DNA from: Fasciolopsis buskii
Taxonomy: Eukaryota; Platyhelminthes; Trematoda; Plagiorchiida; Fasciolidae
Direction: 5' to 3'
Length of the DNA: 64,000 nucleotides
NCBI GenBank assembly: GCA_008360955.1
Contig: LUCM01004935.1
Location: forward strand, 244,365 to 308,364
The notes beneath the pieces are model-generated. The model did no database searches, had not been told where the DNA came from, and saw only the letters and a list, made by a program, of their open reading frames with translations. Positions 1 to 12,334 of the stretch are shown here, piece after piece; the stretch's first letter is position 1, and every line of letters starts with the position of its first letter. Position numbers and translations under genes: made by a program.

Positions 1-3000
1 AACATTCTCACTGTATTCTGACCGCAAACGATCACCGCAACTCTGGGTTGAATGCAAATGAATTTCGAACACAGTTTTCTAACTATATTAAAAACAGCTT
101 CTAGGTACAGAATCCGCTGAGCAGAATTGGCACCGCCGTTCTCATTTGCGTGCTCTGTTCGTATGGTGATTCATAGTTCTGGGTGGCATGCTAGTGGGTG
201 GGTGAATTACACATTCACAGTGGTATTGGTGATTACTACAAACTCATTGCCAATTCGACCGTCTAAGAATCGATCGGGTCTGCTTTAACACGTATCAGCG
301 GTCTATAATCCCATGCACTCTGTACCATTTCCCGTATCACTTTGGTTCAGCCAAATCAGGTTTATACAGGTCTGAAACTTGATCCATCTTATACGGGCAC
401 CTTTTCATATACGGATTGCAATGGTTCACAGTTTATCTGTACATCGGCCTACAATCCGACCTAGTATCGTGAAAGCGAATCACGTTCTTATCCAATTCTA
501 AATAGCCTTGACATAATCCGGAACAAATTTGACGCGATTCTGAAAACGTGGAAGATGTTACAAATGGTCTTCGATCAGCGTGATATTTCGACCTTCGTAG
601 AGATTGGGAATTACTTTCTCAATTTCAATGCATTTCCGGGCTATGTTTGGATTACTTCGATGCATTTTCCCCGACAATACTCATAATCTTATCTCGCATT
701 TGATCCATGTTTTTTGTAACGCAAAGTCTGCCACGAAATTTGTCCATCAAAAAAACACGGTTCCAAAATTTACGAGTCCCACTGACAGGGCCCTGAGTTG
801 CGATTTCGTTGGGCACCGGGATAGCCTGCAGGTGAACGATTGGCCCAGTTCTAATTACGATTGCAATGCCGATTATGACGTGGTTCTGTTTTCTTATCTA
901 GCACAGCACAGGATACTTTCACAAATCACTCAACCTGAAAATGACTTCTGTAGTTAAAGACCCACCAAACCTGAACAACTTTGGAAATCCTGTCAGATGC
1001 TGTTCCCTAAGTGAGTATATCCCGTCACTTTGTTCCCAGAATTTGATCCTATTGTCTAGTGTTATCGGTATTTACGTAACGAAAAGCACTTAGTTCCGTC
1101 AACGCCATTCATGAGGACCGGAAGAAAGAAAGACAGATATCGCGATGTGACCATCTTATTTCCTCTTCTATATCGCGGAAGTAAAACAATATAGCTTGTA
1201 AACATTGAATTATAGCAAACAGCGAGGATTGGGCTGAGTAGAAAGTTTTATGCAGTCATCAATGAAGTTGAGCCATAGGCGGAATCAGGCCGTTTGAGTT
1301 AGTGATAACGCAGGCAGGTGCTCAGCATCAAAAGTTTCTGTGTAGAGAAAACTGACTGATGGATGTTGATGAGTACGATCTCATTGAAATGCAGTACGCT
1401 TGGCATAATACTGCATTGGAAGTTTGCACCAATTCACCTTCGTGAACCGATTTCACCGCGACCTTCACAAATGAATACCCCTGGGATTTGGCTTCGCTAC
1501 CTGAGGTCACTTGAGTATGTGATCAGTTTTAACAACCATTTCCGTATGTAGTCCGACACTCTTTGAATCAATCCGCAATCCGTTTTCCCAGTGTTTACGC
1601 CACTGCAAAAGCAAATGAACTGACCGGCAATACGCGGGGCATTAGGATGGACAAGACAACACTGATCACAAAAAACCTGACCCATTGGTAGTCTGTATAA
1701 ATCCAACTACTTAGCGGGGTGTAGGTGTCCGGTGACAGACTCAAGACTGCTATTGTTTGGTTAACTGAATGGTCATTTTTGAACGACACATCAATGAAAC
1801 CTTGCTTCCTTTAGACTCCACCTGAATTTTTGCATAGTTTTTCCAGTCTTCGCTATTGTTCGATAAAATCCCCCAGATAATTGTTGCACAACCACGTTTA
1901 TTTTGTGAACTTTTGTTCCTATTGTACTTAGTCGTGGGTGCCGATTTTCAGGTCTCCGTGGCGGTATATTCGGACCTGTATGCACCTGAGCGGCACTGAA
2001 GCAAAACTAAGGACTATTAATTAGCCTCCATCCCAAGTGAACCTGTGGTAAATATTGCTTTTTTACGACTCTACAGGAATATATGGCCAACGTAAAGTCT
2101 AAACAGAGAACCGTAAGAAGTCTAGAAACAACAGTGATTAAAATTTTGAATGTTGAATAAAGGGATATGACATTTGTCCTGACAAAAATCGAGGAACATC
2201 ATCAACTTATGGGCCGTAAATTGAAAATTTCGAAACATTATCAAGAGCCTGGTGTATGAAGGTTGAATCCGAATGGATTCCCGAGGCCATATCGTCAATG
2301 TGTAAACGTTTCCCCTTCAGAAATGAAGCGAGTATTCTTGGTGTACTCCACGCAAATAGGTGAAAGAAAGTTGGGAGAAGAATGAAAACCACACAAAAAA
2401 CAATCAACTACCACAAGAAGATGCATCCTTGTAAAAGGGAATCAGCATTGCCCGAACAAGTCTTACCGGAACTCACTGAAGTGCTGTAGTTAGTGAAATT
2501 AGGGAATTTTCAAAAAACTTAGGTGGAACACATAAAGTTATACATTTTCTTTAACTTTATATCAACGGCCCCTTAATTAAACTGATTTTAGGTCCCACAA
2601 AATATTTTTCAGGAGACGCTTGTTTGATTCGTAAACAGGTAACTAACCACACGGTATCCCAACCCCAAAAATCAGGCATAAAATTTGCTTGCAAGTTCCC
2701 AGTGGACATAACTTGTTTGAGCACCTTTCTCAATCCGAGTAAACGTATTAAATCACCAACCACTTATTCTTGATATAAGCATCTATTTATTTGCGCTCTG
2801 AACAGAGTGAAAAGCTGAACACTTCCTTACCTGGTTCGTGGTTTCAATAACTCCGAAGATACAACTTGAAATCTGAATTTGTTTTTGAGTTAATGTTACA
2901 AATTCGAAATGCTTCCAGATTTACCCTAGTTATAATGGGTAATGTGTACGTCAGGGTTGAACAACGAATTGAACCACCAATGGGTAAAGTACTTTGTTAT

Positions 3001-5420
3001 CGGACAAAAAGCCTTGGCTTGGGATGATCGAAACACGGTCCGTCATTAAAATCTCTTGCTAAATGTTAAATTCATCGTTAGTAGTGGGACAATGTGATTT
3101 TTCTCGAACAGTCATTCACTGGCACATCACTGATTCCTCTTTGAGTTGTATAATCCCGAAGGCATGAAATTTCAATACTAATTTCTAATGGTGTTCACCA
3201 ATAACAGGATGCATGGACTCTGAGGTTCTAAGTCGACGTCTTTCTGAAAATGACTGCACAACTGCATACTGAACCTTCATTCCGGTCCATTGTTCTTGTC
3301 GTCAAATCGTTGATCAGTTTCAGAGAGATTTCCCCAAAAACGAATTTATTAACCATGACATGGTGATTGAACACGGATTCGTCAGTTCAATTTGCTGAAT
3401 TCCGTAATTCGTCTCACAGAATACCCCAGGATGTCTACTCCATGCAAAACGTGATGAAGTGCGGCCAGAAGGACAGGAATGCGTCTCCTTGATTAAATCC
3501 GACTCTCTTCCAATTCACGATTCATTGCTGATAGAGCTTGCCTAACGAAAAATCCAAAAAAAGAAATAAGTACCCGAGACCTGGGGTTAATTTTAGATGG
3601 TTCTTCCCTCTTTTGGTGTCGTTGATAATTGATTGCAATTTGGCGGTAATCCGATTTTAGAATGGGCAATACATCTGCGTATTACGCACTCCAAAAGTCG
3701 ACGTCCTGAGTCTGAAAGCGAATCGGAGAACCCATCCCATTTATCGCGTCCTATCATCGAGCTATAGGCTTGTGGCCTTGACATCGGATGAGTACTAAGT
3801 GGATCGTCTGTGCTGCATGACATCTGGTTCGTCATTTCCCATTAAAACTCCTAATCTAAACTTCACCGCAAATCTCACAATTTCTGTTTATGCCACGGTA
3901 GACTTTATCACGTAAAAGCACAATTGAGTTTTCTAAGATGGAAATCTCGCAGTTTCACAGAGTCTCAGTCCTAAAACCTAATCACTGGGACGGGGCGACT
4001 GATATCCTTGACTGGAAGTAGATTTCATGTCCCACCGAAAAATCGTAATTGAACACTTACTACTGTGTCTTAACCTAGTAGGTAGAAAAGTGTTTCGAAT
4101 CTTAGACGTGCACAAACATTCTCTTTCGGGTGCACCCGCCTTGGCATGAGAGTGACCAGATTGAAGATCATCAGGCGTGAACCGATTAGCTGCTCGACGA
4201 CTTATCTAAATACACGCGCAACTATTCATTCTGCAATAGCAACGAGAAAATTGTAGTTCCGAACCAACGGGATTGATTGCCCACATATTTTTGAGTCGGT
4301 CGATCACCTTCCTTGATTTAAGGGTAAAACTACATTCATCTAGATGAATTTTCACCATTCAGCACATAAGTACACGTGATAATACTATAGAATTGGCTAA
4401 ATGTGCTTATGAAACATGAAGTCGCTAATTTATTTTCGCGGTGACTTGTGCGCAAGGGAACCCATACGACCTAGTGTAGATGGTAAATAGAGCGAGAAAG
4501 ACAAAAATGGGTTGGCACAGGAGGCTGAGCCAAATCCGTCGGATTTCGTGCTCTTGGAAACATTACTCAGGCAGTTCTTTTCCACAGAAAGAAGTGACAT
4601 GATGCACGCACCCAGGGAATTCCGCAGTAATTTAGGTCCCAAAGCAGCATCTCACGGTCATGATCACGAAGGATTGCATAAGGTCAAGTGCAGTCCATTG
4701 ATTACTCTCGCTGAATCATAACTGTCGGACTAAGGGATGTTCGTAAATAAAATAAATAAATAACATCACTGTCCGGTGAACCAACTATTGACAGACTTAT
4801 TTCGTTTTTTTCGAGTGTTTCGCCACACAGCTCCTGACTGCCAAGAGACAATGGCTGCATCTAACCACAAATTTGTAGTTTATCGTGCCGCAAACTGCTC
4901 GCGGACTGGTCACCGGAACGCAGCGTCTTCTTAGTCACTCAGAACGGCTTTTTCGTGGCAAAAATCGGGCAGACGCAAATCATATTAGGAACTATGAAGT
5001 CACTGTTGGAAAATGTCAGAATGAACAATGCAGACGCAAACAACCTGATCGAATGTCGGATCTTTGTTGGCACAGAGGAAGATCTCGAAGGAATACTATT
5101 CCAGTCAAACAAGACTTTCACCAAACCTACAAAAATCCTAATTGTGAACAATGTTAGTGACAAGAGACACAGGAAATCTCAGCTTCTGCTGCGTTCCTTT
5201 CACAAAATCCCAAGTCCCTGGGATATAAGTTGAACGAACCCACCAAATCAACTTGACTCAGAAATCCTCTAACGTATTAAAGCAACTCGACTGGTTTTTC
5301 TATCGCATTCAATTGATTATTTTTGCAGTTGTAATGCGTTAAAGTCACCCAGTTCGAACTTTTCATTTGAGGCTTCTTCACCGTTCGGCTCCCCAATCCT
5401 CGTGGAAAGAAAGGCAACAA
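1..5420. other. Unassigned AT-rich DNA
   Basis: I found no recognisable gene, repeat family or RNA here. The open frames (up to 117 codons at 604-957 and 90-92 codons around 4.9-5.2 kb) overlap each other on both strands, match no family I know, and lack convincing flanking splice sites. It may be intergenic DNA or intron, possibly with old unrecognisable repeats. Confidence 0.4.
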
Positions 5421-5423
5421 GGC

Positions 5424-5803
5424 TTCTTAGTAGTAGTAGTAGTCGCATACGGATGGATGAAAAAATCGACCCGGATACACATTTACTGAGAAGGAAAATC
5501 AATACTTTCTGGCCTTGTGTCTCCCTTCCGAAGGTTAGCCTTCTCCGACCGACGGAAATCCTCCCACGAATGACCGTATGATTGTTAAATGCACTCCTCA
5601 TCCATTCACGCTCGTAACGATCCAAATGAAATTCTAGTGAGAAACTAAGAGAGGAGCGCAGCGCCCTAGTATAGGGATTGTTGTACAGAGGAATACCGGG
5701 TACGCATGCGTGAACAGCGCCAATAACCGCGAAACCGGTCGTGTGCTAGGACGCGCAAATTTTCTTCATCCATCCGTATGCGAAATATACTAGTAAGAAG
5801 AAG
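5424..5803. repeat. Fold-back element with 18-bp perfect inverted ends
   Basis: The 18-mer CGCATACGGATGGATGAA at 5444-5461 recurs as its exact reverse complement at 5765-5782. Similarity continues outward: the left end is preceded by CTTCTTAGTAGTAGTAG (a short TAG repeat) and the right end is followed by the inverted equivalent, TAGTAAGAAG. The inverted arms are therefore about 40 bp, enclosing roughly 300 bp. This resembles a non-autonomous fold-back or MITE-like element. I saw no coding capacity and no clear target-site duplication. It could also arise by local inversion inside a tandem repeat (see 5500-5960). Confidence 0.6.
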
Positions 5804-5960
5804 AACCAATACATTCGGGCCTTGTCCCCTTCCTGAATAAGAGGCTTAACTGAGTGATGAAAACGTAGCGTGAATGACCATGTGACCGTTTAATGCACTC
5901 ACCACCAATTCACGCTCCTAACGACTCAAATGAGATTATAATGACTAACAGAACTTCAAT
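5500..5960. repeat. Two diverged tandem copies of a ~330-bp unit
   Basis: The block near 5503-5640 and the block near 5808-5950 share ordered motifs. Both have CAATAC-TTC-GGCCTTG, then AATGACC, then TTAAATGCACTC or TTTAATGCACTC, then ATTCACGCTC, then TAACGA-CAAATGA. The copies are clearly homologous but diverged, and they start on either side of the right-hand inverted end. The unit is of unknown family and may be an old satellite or MITE cluster. Confidence 0.55.
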
Positions 5961-8569
5961 CGCGACTGTCATGCATCCTGTACCGCTAGACCTCGCTAAG
6001 GCAAATACAGCTTGCAAGGCGATCTGTTCACTTCAGACTAGACAGTGGCTCACGGAATGACCATACTGAGTTGTTGACATAGTTTTCCTTCGTAATTTTT
6101 TGACCAACCATTGCAAAATGTTTCGCGAAGGACCGAATAGTCAAGTAGGCCGGTATTCACACCGGACGTTGTTTGGACTAAATGTTTATTAGGAGTGGGA
6201 ATTAATAATTCGTGTTCGTCGGCAGACATAAAGGTGCAACGGGCCTTGGGGTCTAATGGTCCTCATCTGCATCCAGGATGTGGTACCGAAAAGGCCGTGT
6301 GCGACTAATGCTCTATAAGTTTGACGAGTTTAAGAACTCGGAGGTAATCCGGCTTTTAAAGTGCTTCGCTTGTGCCCTTCGCTCGTCAAAGAGTAAGGAT
6401 GTGTTGGCCGAACATTGCCTTGTCGAGATACTTAGGCCTTAGCCATTCGCATTCTTTTTCACCGCCTCTGTTCAAAGACCGAGAAAGTGAAAATGATTCA
6501 AGCGAGACGATAGCGTAACAAACCAGAAGTGCCATATTCTCATCAGATGTCAAGCAAACCGCCTAAGGGGAAATGTCACTATTAGTATTACTATTATTAC
6601 CAATATTATCAGATCATCGTGCCCTCCGGGTTCTCATTTAAACTCCCAATTCACTGACACCCGGAAAGCTGAGTAATCCTGCCACCCTGACTTAGACGAA
6701 AATGTTCCCATAGTTCTCAACTGTCCGTCCGTGGCTTGTCGGATCTCTTATGAGAAGTGCACGGGGAAACCACGTGCTGGCTCATTTTGCTTTAGTGCAG
6801 TGATCAATAACTCGGATACCCACTAGCGATTCCGATCATATCAATGAGATCCTTGTCCCGCCAACTGAAAATGACAAGCAGGGCATATGGAAACAATTCA
6901 TTTCTGATACACAGGAACACTCGAAAGTGTGGCACGTCAAATTCGTGGTGAAATCTTGTTTCATCCGATTTGCTTGTGCCCTCTCGCACGAGTACAGGAC
7001 ATTCCGGTCCAATGGTTACCGGTAGTCGGGATGAATCGCATAGCCCTTACTCTCAGTCAGCTCACCATTCCTCCCCTTGCATCGATTGTTGTAATCGCTT
7101 TTGGTTGACCCGTACTTGTCCACTAATTTTCCAGCACTTGATGGACGTAATGACCGAATATCTTGAAATCCCTCGCCCGACCCGCGCATTTGCGGGTCGC
7201 CATCATCCCCACCACGAATGTTGGTGCCGAAGGCTAGTCACAGGGGCGGGGATAGCGAGGACAAACAGCAATCAAGAGTTGGCATGTGCAAACGCTGACA
7301 GTTAATTGTGCGCTTTCGCCAATGGGGTGGAGATGAAAATCGCGGGGCGATCAAAGCTTGCTCGAGAATTCCCACACCTGAATTGGCCGATAGCGGTGAA
7401 GCTGCCATGGTCCCCGCGTGCATTCCTCCACCCCCAACTCCAGCCACCGTCGCGGGGACAGCAGCCGGCTTGACAACTAGACTAAATCCGTATTTACAAC
7501 CTAGACGAACTGGTGAGCCGGATTGAACCAATCGTGAAGTCTAGGAAGAGTCCGATTGATATCACTGCTGAAGTCACCTGATATCAATACCTTTGTGGAC
7601 ACAATAAAGCGGCATGGAAAGCTGCACAAGCAACACTCCTGCCCAGGAGGATGGCACATCCGCCTTGAGAGCAATACCAATGAAGCAAATCAGTGCCCCT
7701 TTACTGAACGCATCTGCCTCCAAAAAAACCAACGGAATCATCAGTTTGAACAGGTCAACACTTGCGGAAATCTATGCAGTGAAATCCGAGCATCGATGCA
7801 AACGACCGGAAGTTAGGGCTTAGTGTCCAATAACCGAAAAGACCCGATCATCAGAAAAATACGACGCAGGGATCGCGCGCAGCCAAACGCCATCGGGCAC
7901 TACCCCATTTTTGAGGCTAAATCATCCAAACGAAGAAAAACAAACGAGCGAGCCCAATCGAAACCCAAAAAGCAGTTGGACCAACGTACCAGCCGTATAA
8001 CTCACACGCAACATAACTCCTAGTATACTCAACGCCGAGGTCGCAACAACAACAACAACCCCACCCCCTAACCAAAACAAGACAAATCATCCCGGCTAAC
8101 TACAAATTCAAGGTAACTTCTCGTCAAGTAAGTGCAATGGACTCTGACAAAAGCGAGCTTGAATCAGGTGATCCGGTGGCTTCTGCCAAGACACACATGA
8201 CTCACTGGCACGATTCTACCGGACGGCCACATGCATCCGGGGCAAGCGCACTCCAGCCACTCATTTACGCAACACCTGGAAACCAAGAGGACCATAAACC
8301 ACCCGGTGGCGAACTCTCCTTTAGCGGATATCGGCTGGGCGCTCTATAAGAGGATGTACCCTTCCAACCAGTTGTCTTCCATTCCTTTTTCTGTACTCCA
8401 GTGCCGGGGATCCTGACTACACGCAACACGAGCCATTGCCACTGCCATGAACAGCGCCCATGGACCCAGAAAACGAGACTAGAATGTTGTTAATGTATTC
8501 TGATAAGTAAATATTCTTTCTGTAATAACAAAATAAACTGAAACGTCTCGTAGTCCACCTCCTCTATTT
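5961..8569. other. Unassigned region downstream of the zinc-finger gene
   Basis: No gene is recognised. The 7.2-8.4 kb part is somewhat richer in GC and has overlapping open frames of 60-111 codons on both strands, for example 7308-7526 (plus) and 7531-7238 (minus). They resemble no family I know. It may contain the 3' untranslated region of the minus-strand zinc-finger gene, or exons of an unidentified gene. A perfect 7-bp-arm hairpin, GACCCGC-GCATTT-GCGGGTC, lies near 7179-7198. A short AAC repeat lies near 8046-8060. Confidence 0.3.
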
Positions 8570-9180
8570 TCATGTCGGGCAGAAACCACTAACGTCATAC
8601 GTCTGCTGATGTGACGAGTTTATGCATGTCTTGTGGTAGCCAACCGCAATAACGTCATCCTGTCGATCATTTGCATCGGACAACCATGCAAAAGTAGCAG
8701 GTGACTGAACAGGATGACCGAAGTTGCTGTATTGAGTCTGACCGAAAGCTATGGATACCGAACTCGATTGAGAGGACGTAGGGTAATACGCGCTCGGTTC
8801 AGTGCAGTCAACTTTCAGCATGACTGGAGGGTCATATCGGACCGGAGAATTCACAGTGTAACCTTGACTGAGATTATTGCACGCAATGGACATCGGCGAA
8901 TCAGAGTGACTCTGATGATCGACTCCCACGGCTCCTTTCGATGATGTCCGGCGTGCTCGACAATGGACACGAACATGGACACGACAGTGGTCCGAACGTC
9001 GAAACGACCGTTCGCAGTGAGGACAGACGAAGGGCCGGGTATCGTCATGTCTGCGCCGATGGCGGGTCAGTTCGTCTGAACGGCGGAATCTGGCTCCGCA
9101 AATGACATGTGTTTGGTCAAATCCAATTTCTCTGTGCGCCTTCTGGCTGAACGGGTAGCTGCAAACATATGGCTTCTCGC
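8570..9180 (-). CDS. KLF/Sp-like zinc-finger protein, last coding exon (fingers 2-3 and C-terminal tail)
   Basis: The exon starts after the acceptor TATTTTAG and runs 203 codons to a TGA at 8572-8570. Its first bases complete a Gly codon left open by the previous exon, giving the TGEKPY linker typical of Krueppel-type fingers. Finger 2 ends CGARFRRSDELTRH. Finger 3 is FVCPHCERSFRRSDH-CRVHVRVH, a canonical C-X2-C-X12-H-X3-H finger. The SDEL then SDH order, with no further finger, fits KLF/Sp fingers 2 and 3, which bind GC/CACC-box DNA in the nucleus. EGR fingers 1-2 are similar, but EGR has a third finger after them. Oddly, finger 2's two cysteines are 20 residues apart (C-SYP...THVI-C) instead of 4. 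A Ser/Pro/Tyr-rich tail of about 120 residues follows. The minus-strand frame also stays open upstream to 9265, but that part reads as intron. Confidence 0.85.
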
Positions 9181-10387
9181 CTAAAATATCATGAAAATTT
9201 AATAAAAGGAATTCCAACGGAATAGCCACAGAATAAAACAAATGAGAAAGTACTTCGTGAGCCACTATTCTGTTGATTGCTTTACTTGTAGTTCGTTAGC
9301 TCACTGTGGAGTCAACAGTGAACTATCTCCCAAGCCGCACACGAATGCGACAGCGGACAGCCGCGTTCGGAAAGCATCTCAAGAACAGTTGGCAGAATGC
9401 CAATAAACCTACTCTAGCGCAACCTAAACAATTGCGAGCGACTGCTGATCACTTTGGTGAAAGAACTGGTTCCCCAGTAAAGATGCGGTTGGTAAATGCC
9501 AAAATTCAAATCAACAGATCACACTACTACAAAGCAGCAAAGTGGAGCAACTAAAACCATGTGTCACTCCTAGGGGAAAATGACAGATCCCAACCTCATT
9601 CGCATACTCCTCAAACGTGGACTTTCTACCCGACAGTGTATGGTTTCAGTTTCTCACCATCTCAACAGTGGCTACCTGTTCATGGTGAGTTTCGGAAGCC
9701 GGAATAAGGATTCAGAAATATACCTGCATAAAGCACATTGACTTTTGTCAGTTGCCGGTCCTTAGAGCACCGGACACTCCTGTCACCACTTGTAGTCCTC
9801 ATTTTAGTCGATGCAGAAGTTGAAAGTTCCGACTGGTTTTCTAATGGAACAAGACCCCTAAACTGTGACCTCCGGTTTTAGAGAGGGGAGATGAAGCGGC
9901 GAAGCCTAGTAGTCCACTGGAACTGGATTGGAGGATCGTCCTGAACCGACCGGGGGATCCGGGCGCCACAATTCACCAGTGGGATAAGATAGCAAACTAG
10001 CGATTCATGACCCCCGAAGGGCGCTCAAGAATATTTAAGGCGGACCGGCACCGTCGCTACATCCAACAGGCGAATACCCTAACCAATACTGAAACATCTC
10101 GTGTTGGTCAGGTTGCTTGCATATCCGGATGGATCTCAGTGTATTGCTACGGTTCTCCGTACGTTGAAGTTGCAACTCCTATCTTTATGTGTCGTATTTT
10201 AAAGGCCAAGGTGCCAAAGGTACGACTGCCATCACCGGGGAGCTAGCGCGTAGGACTTCTCCACCCAGCATTGGCTCGACCGGTGCGGCCTGCAACCAGT
10301 ATTGCTTTAACGCGCCTGATATCACGGAGATAAACACAACCAAGAAAGATCCAGCGGAATTTATAGTCCGGAATTAAAACCACTTAC
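9181..10387 (-). other. Intron of the zinc-finger gene
   Basis: This is bounded by GTAAGT and TTTTAG on the minus strand. I saw no embedded gene. Plus-strand open frames inside it (9306-9554, 10007-10246) look incidental. A GC-rich patch near 9940-9970 (GGGGGATCCGGGCG) may be a transposon fragment, but I could not place it. Confidence 0.7.
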
Positions 10388-10447
10388 CTGTATGAATACG
10401 ATAATGCGCTCTGAGATGACTTCTCTTCAGATAACGTTTGGTGCAAC
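10388..10447 (-). CDS. KLF/Sp-like zinc-finger protein, internal exon (rest of finger 1)
   Basis: This 60-nt exon lies between an acceptor (ACATGTTCAG) and a strong donor (CAG followed by GTAAGTG). It encodes GCTKRYLKRSHLRAHYRIHTG, counting the split Gly codons at both ends. It continues the CDYPG motif of the upstream exon and runs into the GEKPY linker of the downstream exon. Together they make a textbook KLF/Sp finger 1 (C-X4-C-X12-H-X3-H). Residues K-R-SH-LRAH are at the usual DNA-contact positions. It is too short to stand out as an open frame alone; I accepted it because phase and motif match on both sides. Confidence 0.88.
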
Positions 10448-12098
10448 CTGAACATGTGAACGGAGGGACCAGAGTAAAGCAACTTATGAGCAGAAATAAT
10501 TGCGATTCAAATCATCAACAAATATCCGAGAAATCCGCACCCCGAGTAGCTCGCAGGCGTAGAACAACAAACATTTTCGCCTCTGACCTCATCCTAGTAC
10601 GTGTGACTACCGCTCAGTAGCCTGACTATTGTTTAGCAACTCCCAATCATCGCCTGGTAGCCTAAGTTGGTCTTAGCGGTCATGAGCCGGAGAGGAATAA
10701 GCACACGTTCGTACGGGAACTAGGAGCAAAGACTGGATTTGCGCTCTGCTGAGAACCTATGTCAGTTGGATGCAAAGTTCACACCCAATGTGCCCGTTCG
10801 CAACACACGTCCTCCAGAAACTTGCTTATCCCAAATTGGGCCACAACGGATGAAAATGGTCACGAGTTGGTGGATGCCAATTGGCGGAAAACAAACAGTG
10901 AAAACACTAAACTGATGGACACGGACCACGGCGCCTTGGAGTTTGTCAAATAAGCATGAGCGTGCTAACTGGCAAAATCGTTGCTTCACTCTGACGAGAC
11001 CGAATAGAACAGAGCGAAAAGTGGGACCGTGAAGCGTACTTTCAGGATGCAGAGCAGCGCCGGAAGCCTCCCCTGTCGCTGCAATCAAAAATGGTCCCGG
11101 TTAAACAACAGATACTGTAGACCGAAGCTCTCTATCGTCCATGATCAAAAGAATGGCAACGAACACTTCAGGGGATACTTTCAAAGTCACGGCTATCAAA
11201 TCGGAGTCGAGTAGAAGAGCTAATACAAGTAGCATCGAGCCCGTCACACAAAGGTGCGTTCCAAACTTGATTTTTTCCACCACGGCCACGGGGCTCATTC
11301 CGAGGAGTGAGCCCGTACGATTTGACACACTATCCCCGTACGTTCAGTAAAACAGTACGAACATGGCGCCCTCTAATTGTTGTGGAGACCTATGTTGAAA
11401 TGGTCCCTAACACAATCATCTTCCAGGATACAAAATCCTCTTTTGTTGTATGAAGTCACGAGTCCTACCAGACGAGTTTTCCAAATTCCCGAAAGACTGC
11501 AGACTACGTCCCAACCTGCAGCCGGACCCGCCTACGAACAGTCACCGAAAGAATGGGAATGCGTCCTCACATGAACTAGATGGTGACAGAAACCCAAGCG
11601 GTCGCCTAGTCAGCAAACGAATAAGTCAGACGACGAAACAGTCCTCCGAGAAGCGAATCGAAGTAATCCTTGGTGCTTCATCGAACCCAAAAGACGAAAC
11701 CAGATGATGACTACACAACAGGTTCTTGGATATCCTAAAACCACAAAACAAATCAAAATGAGCTTTTCCCGGCTTAGGCAATTAAATCGCGAGGAGCGCC
11801 GCTTGCAAACACCACAGGGAATTGACCGTATACTCAACCTTTGTTCACAGATTAGGGAATTCATCCCCCTCCATGGCTACGAACATGCTGGCCTCAGGGT
11901 AAAAGAATTCATGCGCACACACACACATACACATATCTACTTAAATATAACCGGAAAGAGAACTTTGAGAAAAACCATGAAATGAAAGACGGTCCGATGC
12001 GATAGCCGTCCACTGCGAAAAGCCCAACAGACCAATTACACTTCGAGACATGACAACAGATGTCGCAGGACCGCCCTACTTCTGAAAGTAGAACTCAC
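10448..12098 (-). other. Intron of the zinc-finger gene
   Basis: This is bounded by GTGAGT and ACATGTTCAG on the minus strand. It holds a short CA/TA repeat near 11914-11940. Open frames on both strands (up to 108 codons) lack family resemblance, although 11.0-11.9 kb has several overlapping ones. I assign no other gene here. Confidence 0.65.
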
Positions 12099-12334
12099 CA
12101 GGATAATCGCAGATAAACCTCTTGTCTCGAGTCAAATCTGACCCATCTGATGCATCGACCTGAATTTGGTCCGGCGGTGGTAAACGAGCTGTGTGGTTCG
12201 TGTCCCATTTGAATCCCTGAGGGGACTCATGAGCGTCCATAACTGGGTTCGCCCAATAGGAAAGTGTCCCATACTGATAAGGCCAAGCTGAGGCAAAAAA
12301 CTCTGGACCCACAAGCGGGAAACCGACGCAACAG
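12099..12334 (-). CDS. KLF/Sp-like zinc-finger protein, upstream exon (linker and start of finger 1)
   Basis: The exon ends at a strong donor (CCTG followed by GTGAGT), inside the codon after RFICDYP, the first zinc-binding Cys motif of finger 1. It encodes a non-finger region rich in aromatic and polar residues (LSYWANPVMDAHESPQGF ... DASDGSDLTRDK) and then the finger. The likely 5' border is the acceptor CCCTGTTGCAG, preceded by a pyrimidine-rich stretch. The frame stays open beyond it to an ATG at 12381, so the border could differ. KLF N-terminal halves are poorly conserved, so nothing here predicts activation or repression. Exons further 5' carrying the true start were not found. Confidence 0.75.

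Noticed and set aside
604..957. 117-codon plus-strand frame near the left edge
   Set aside because: There is no recognisable domain, no splice context and no composition shift; frames of this length occur by chance in 64 kb.
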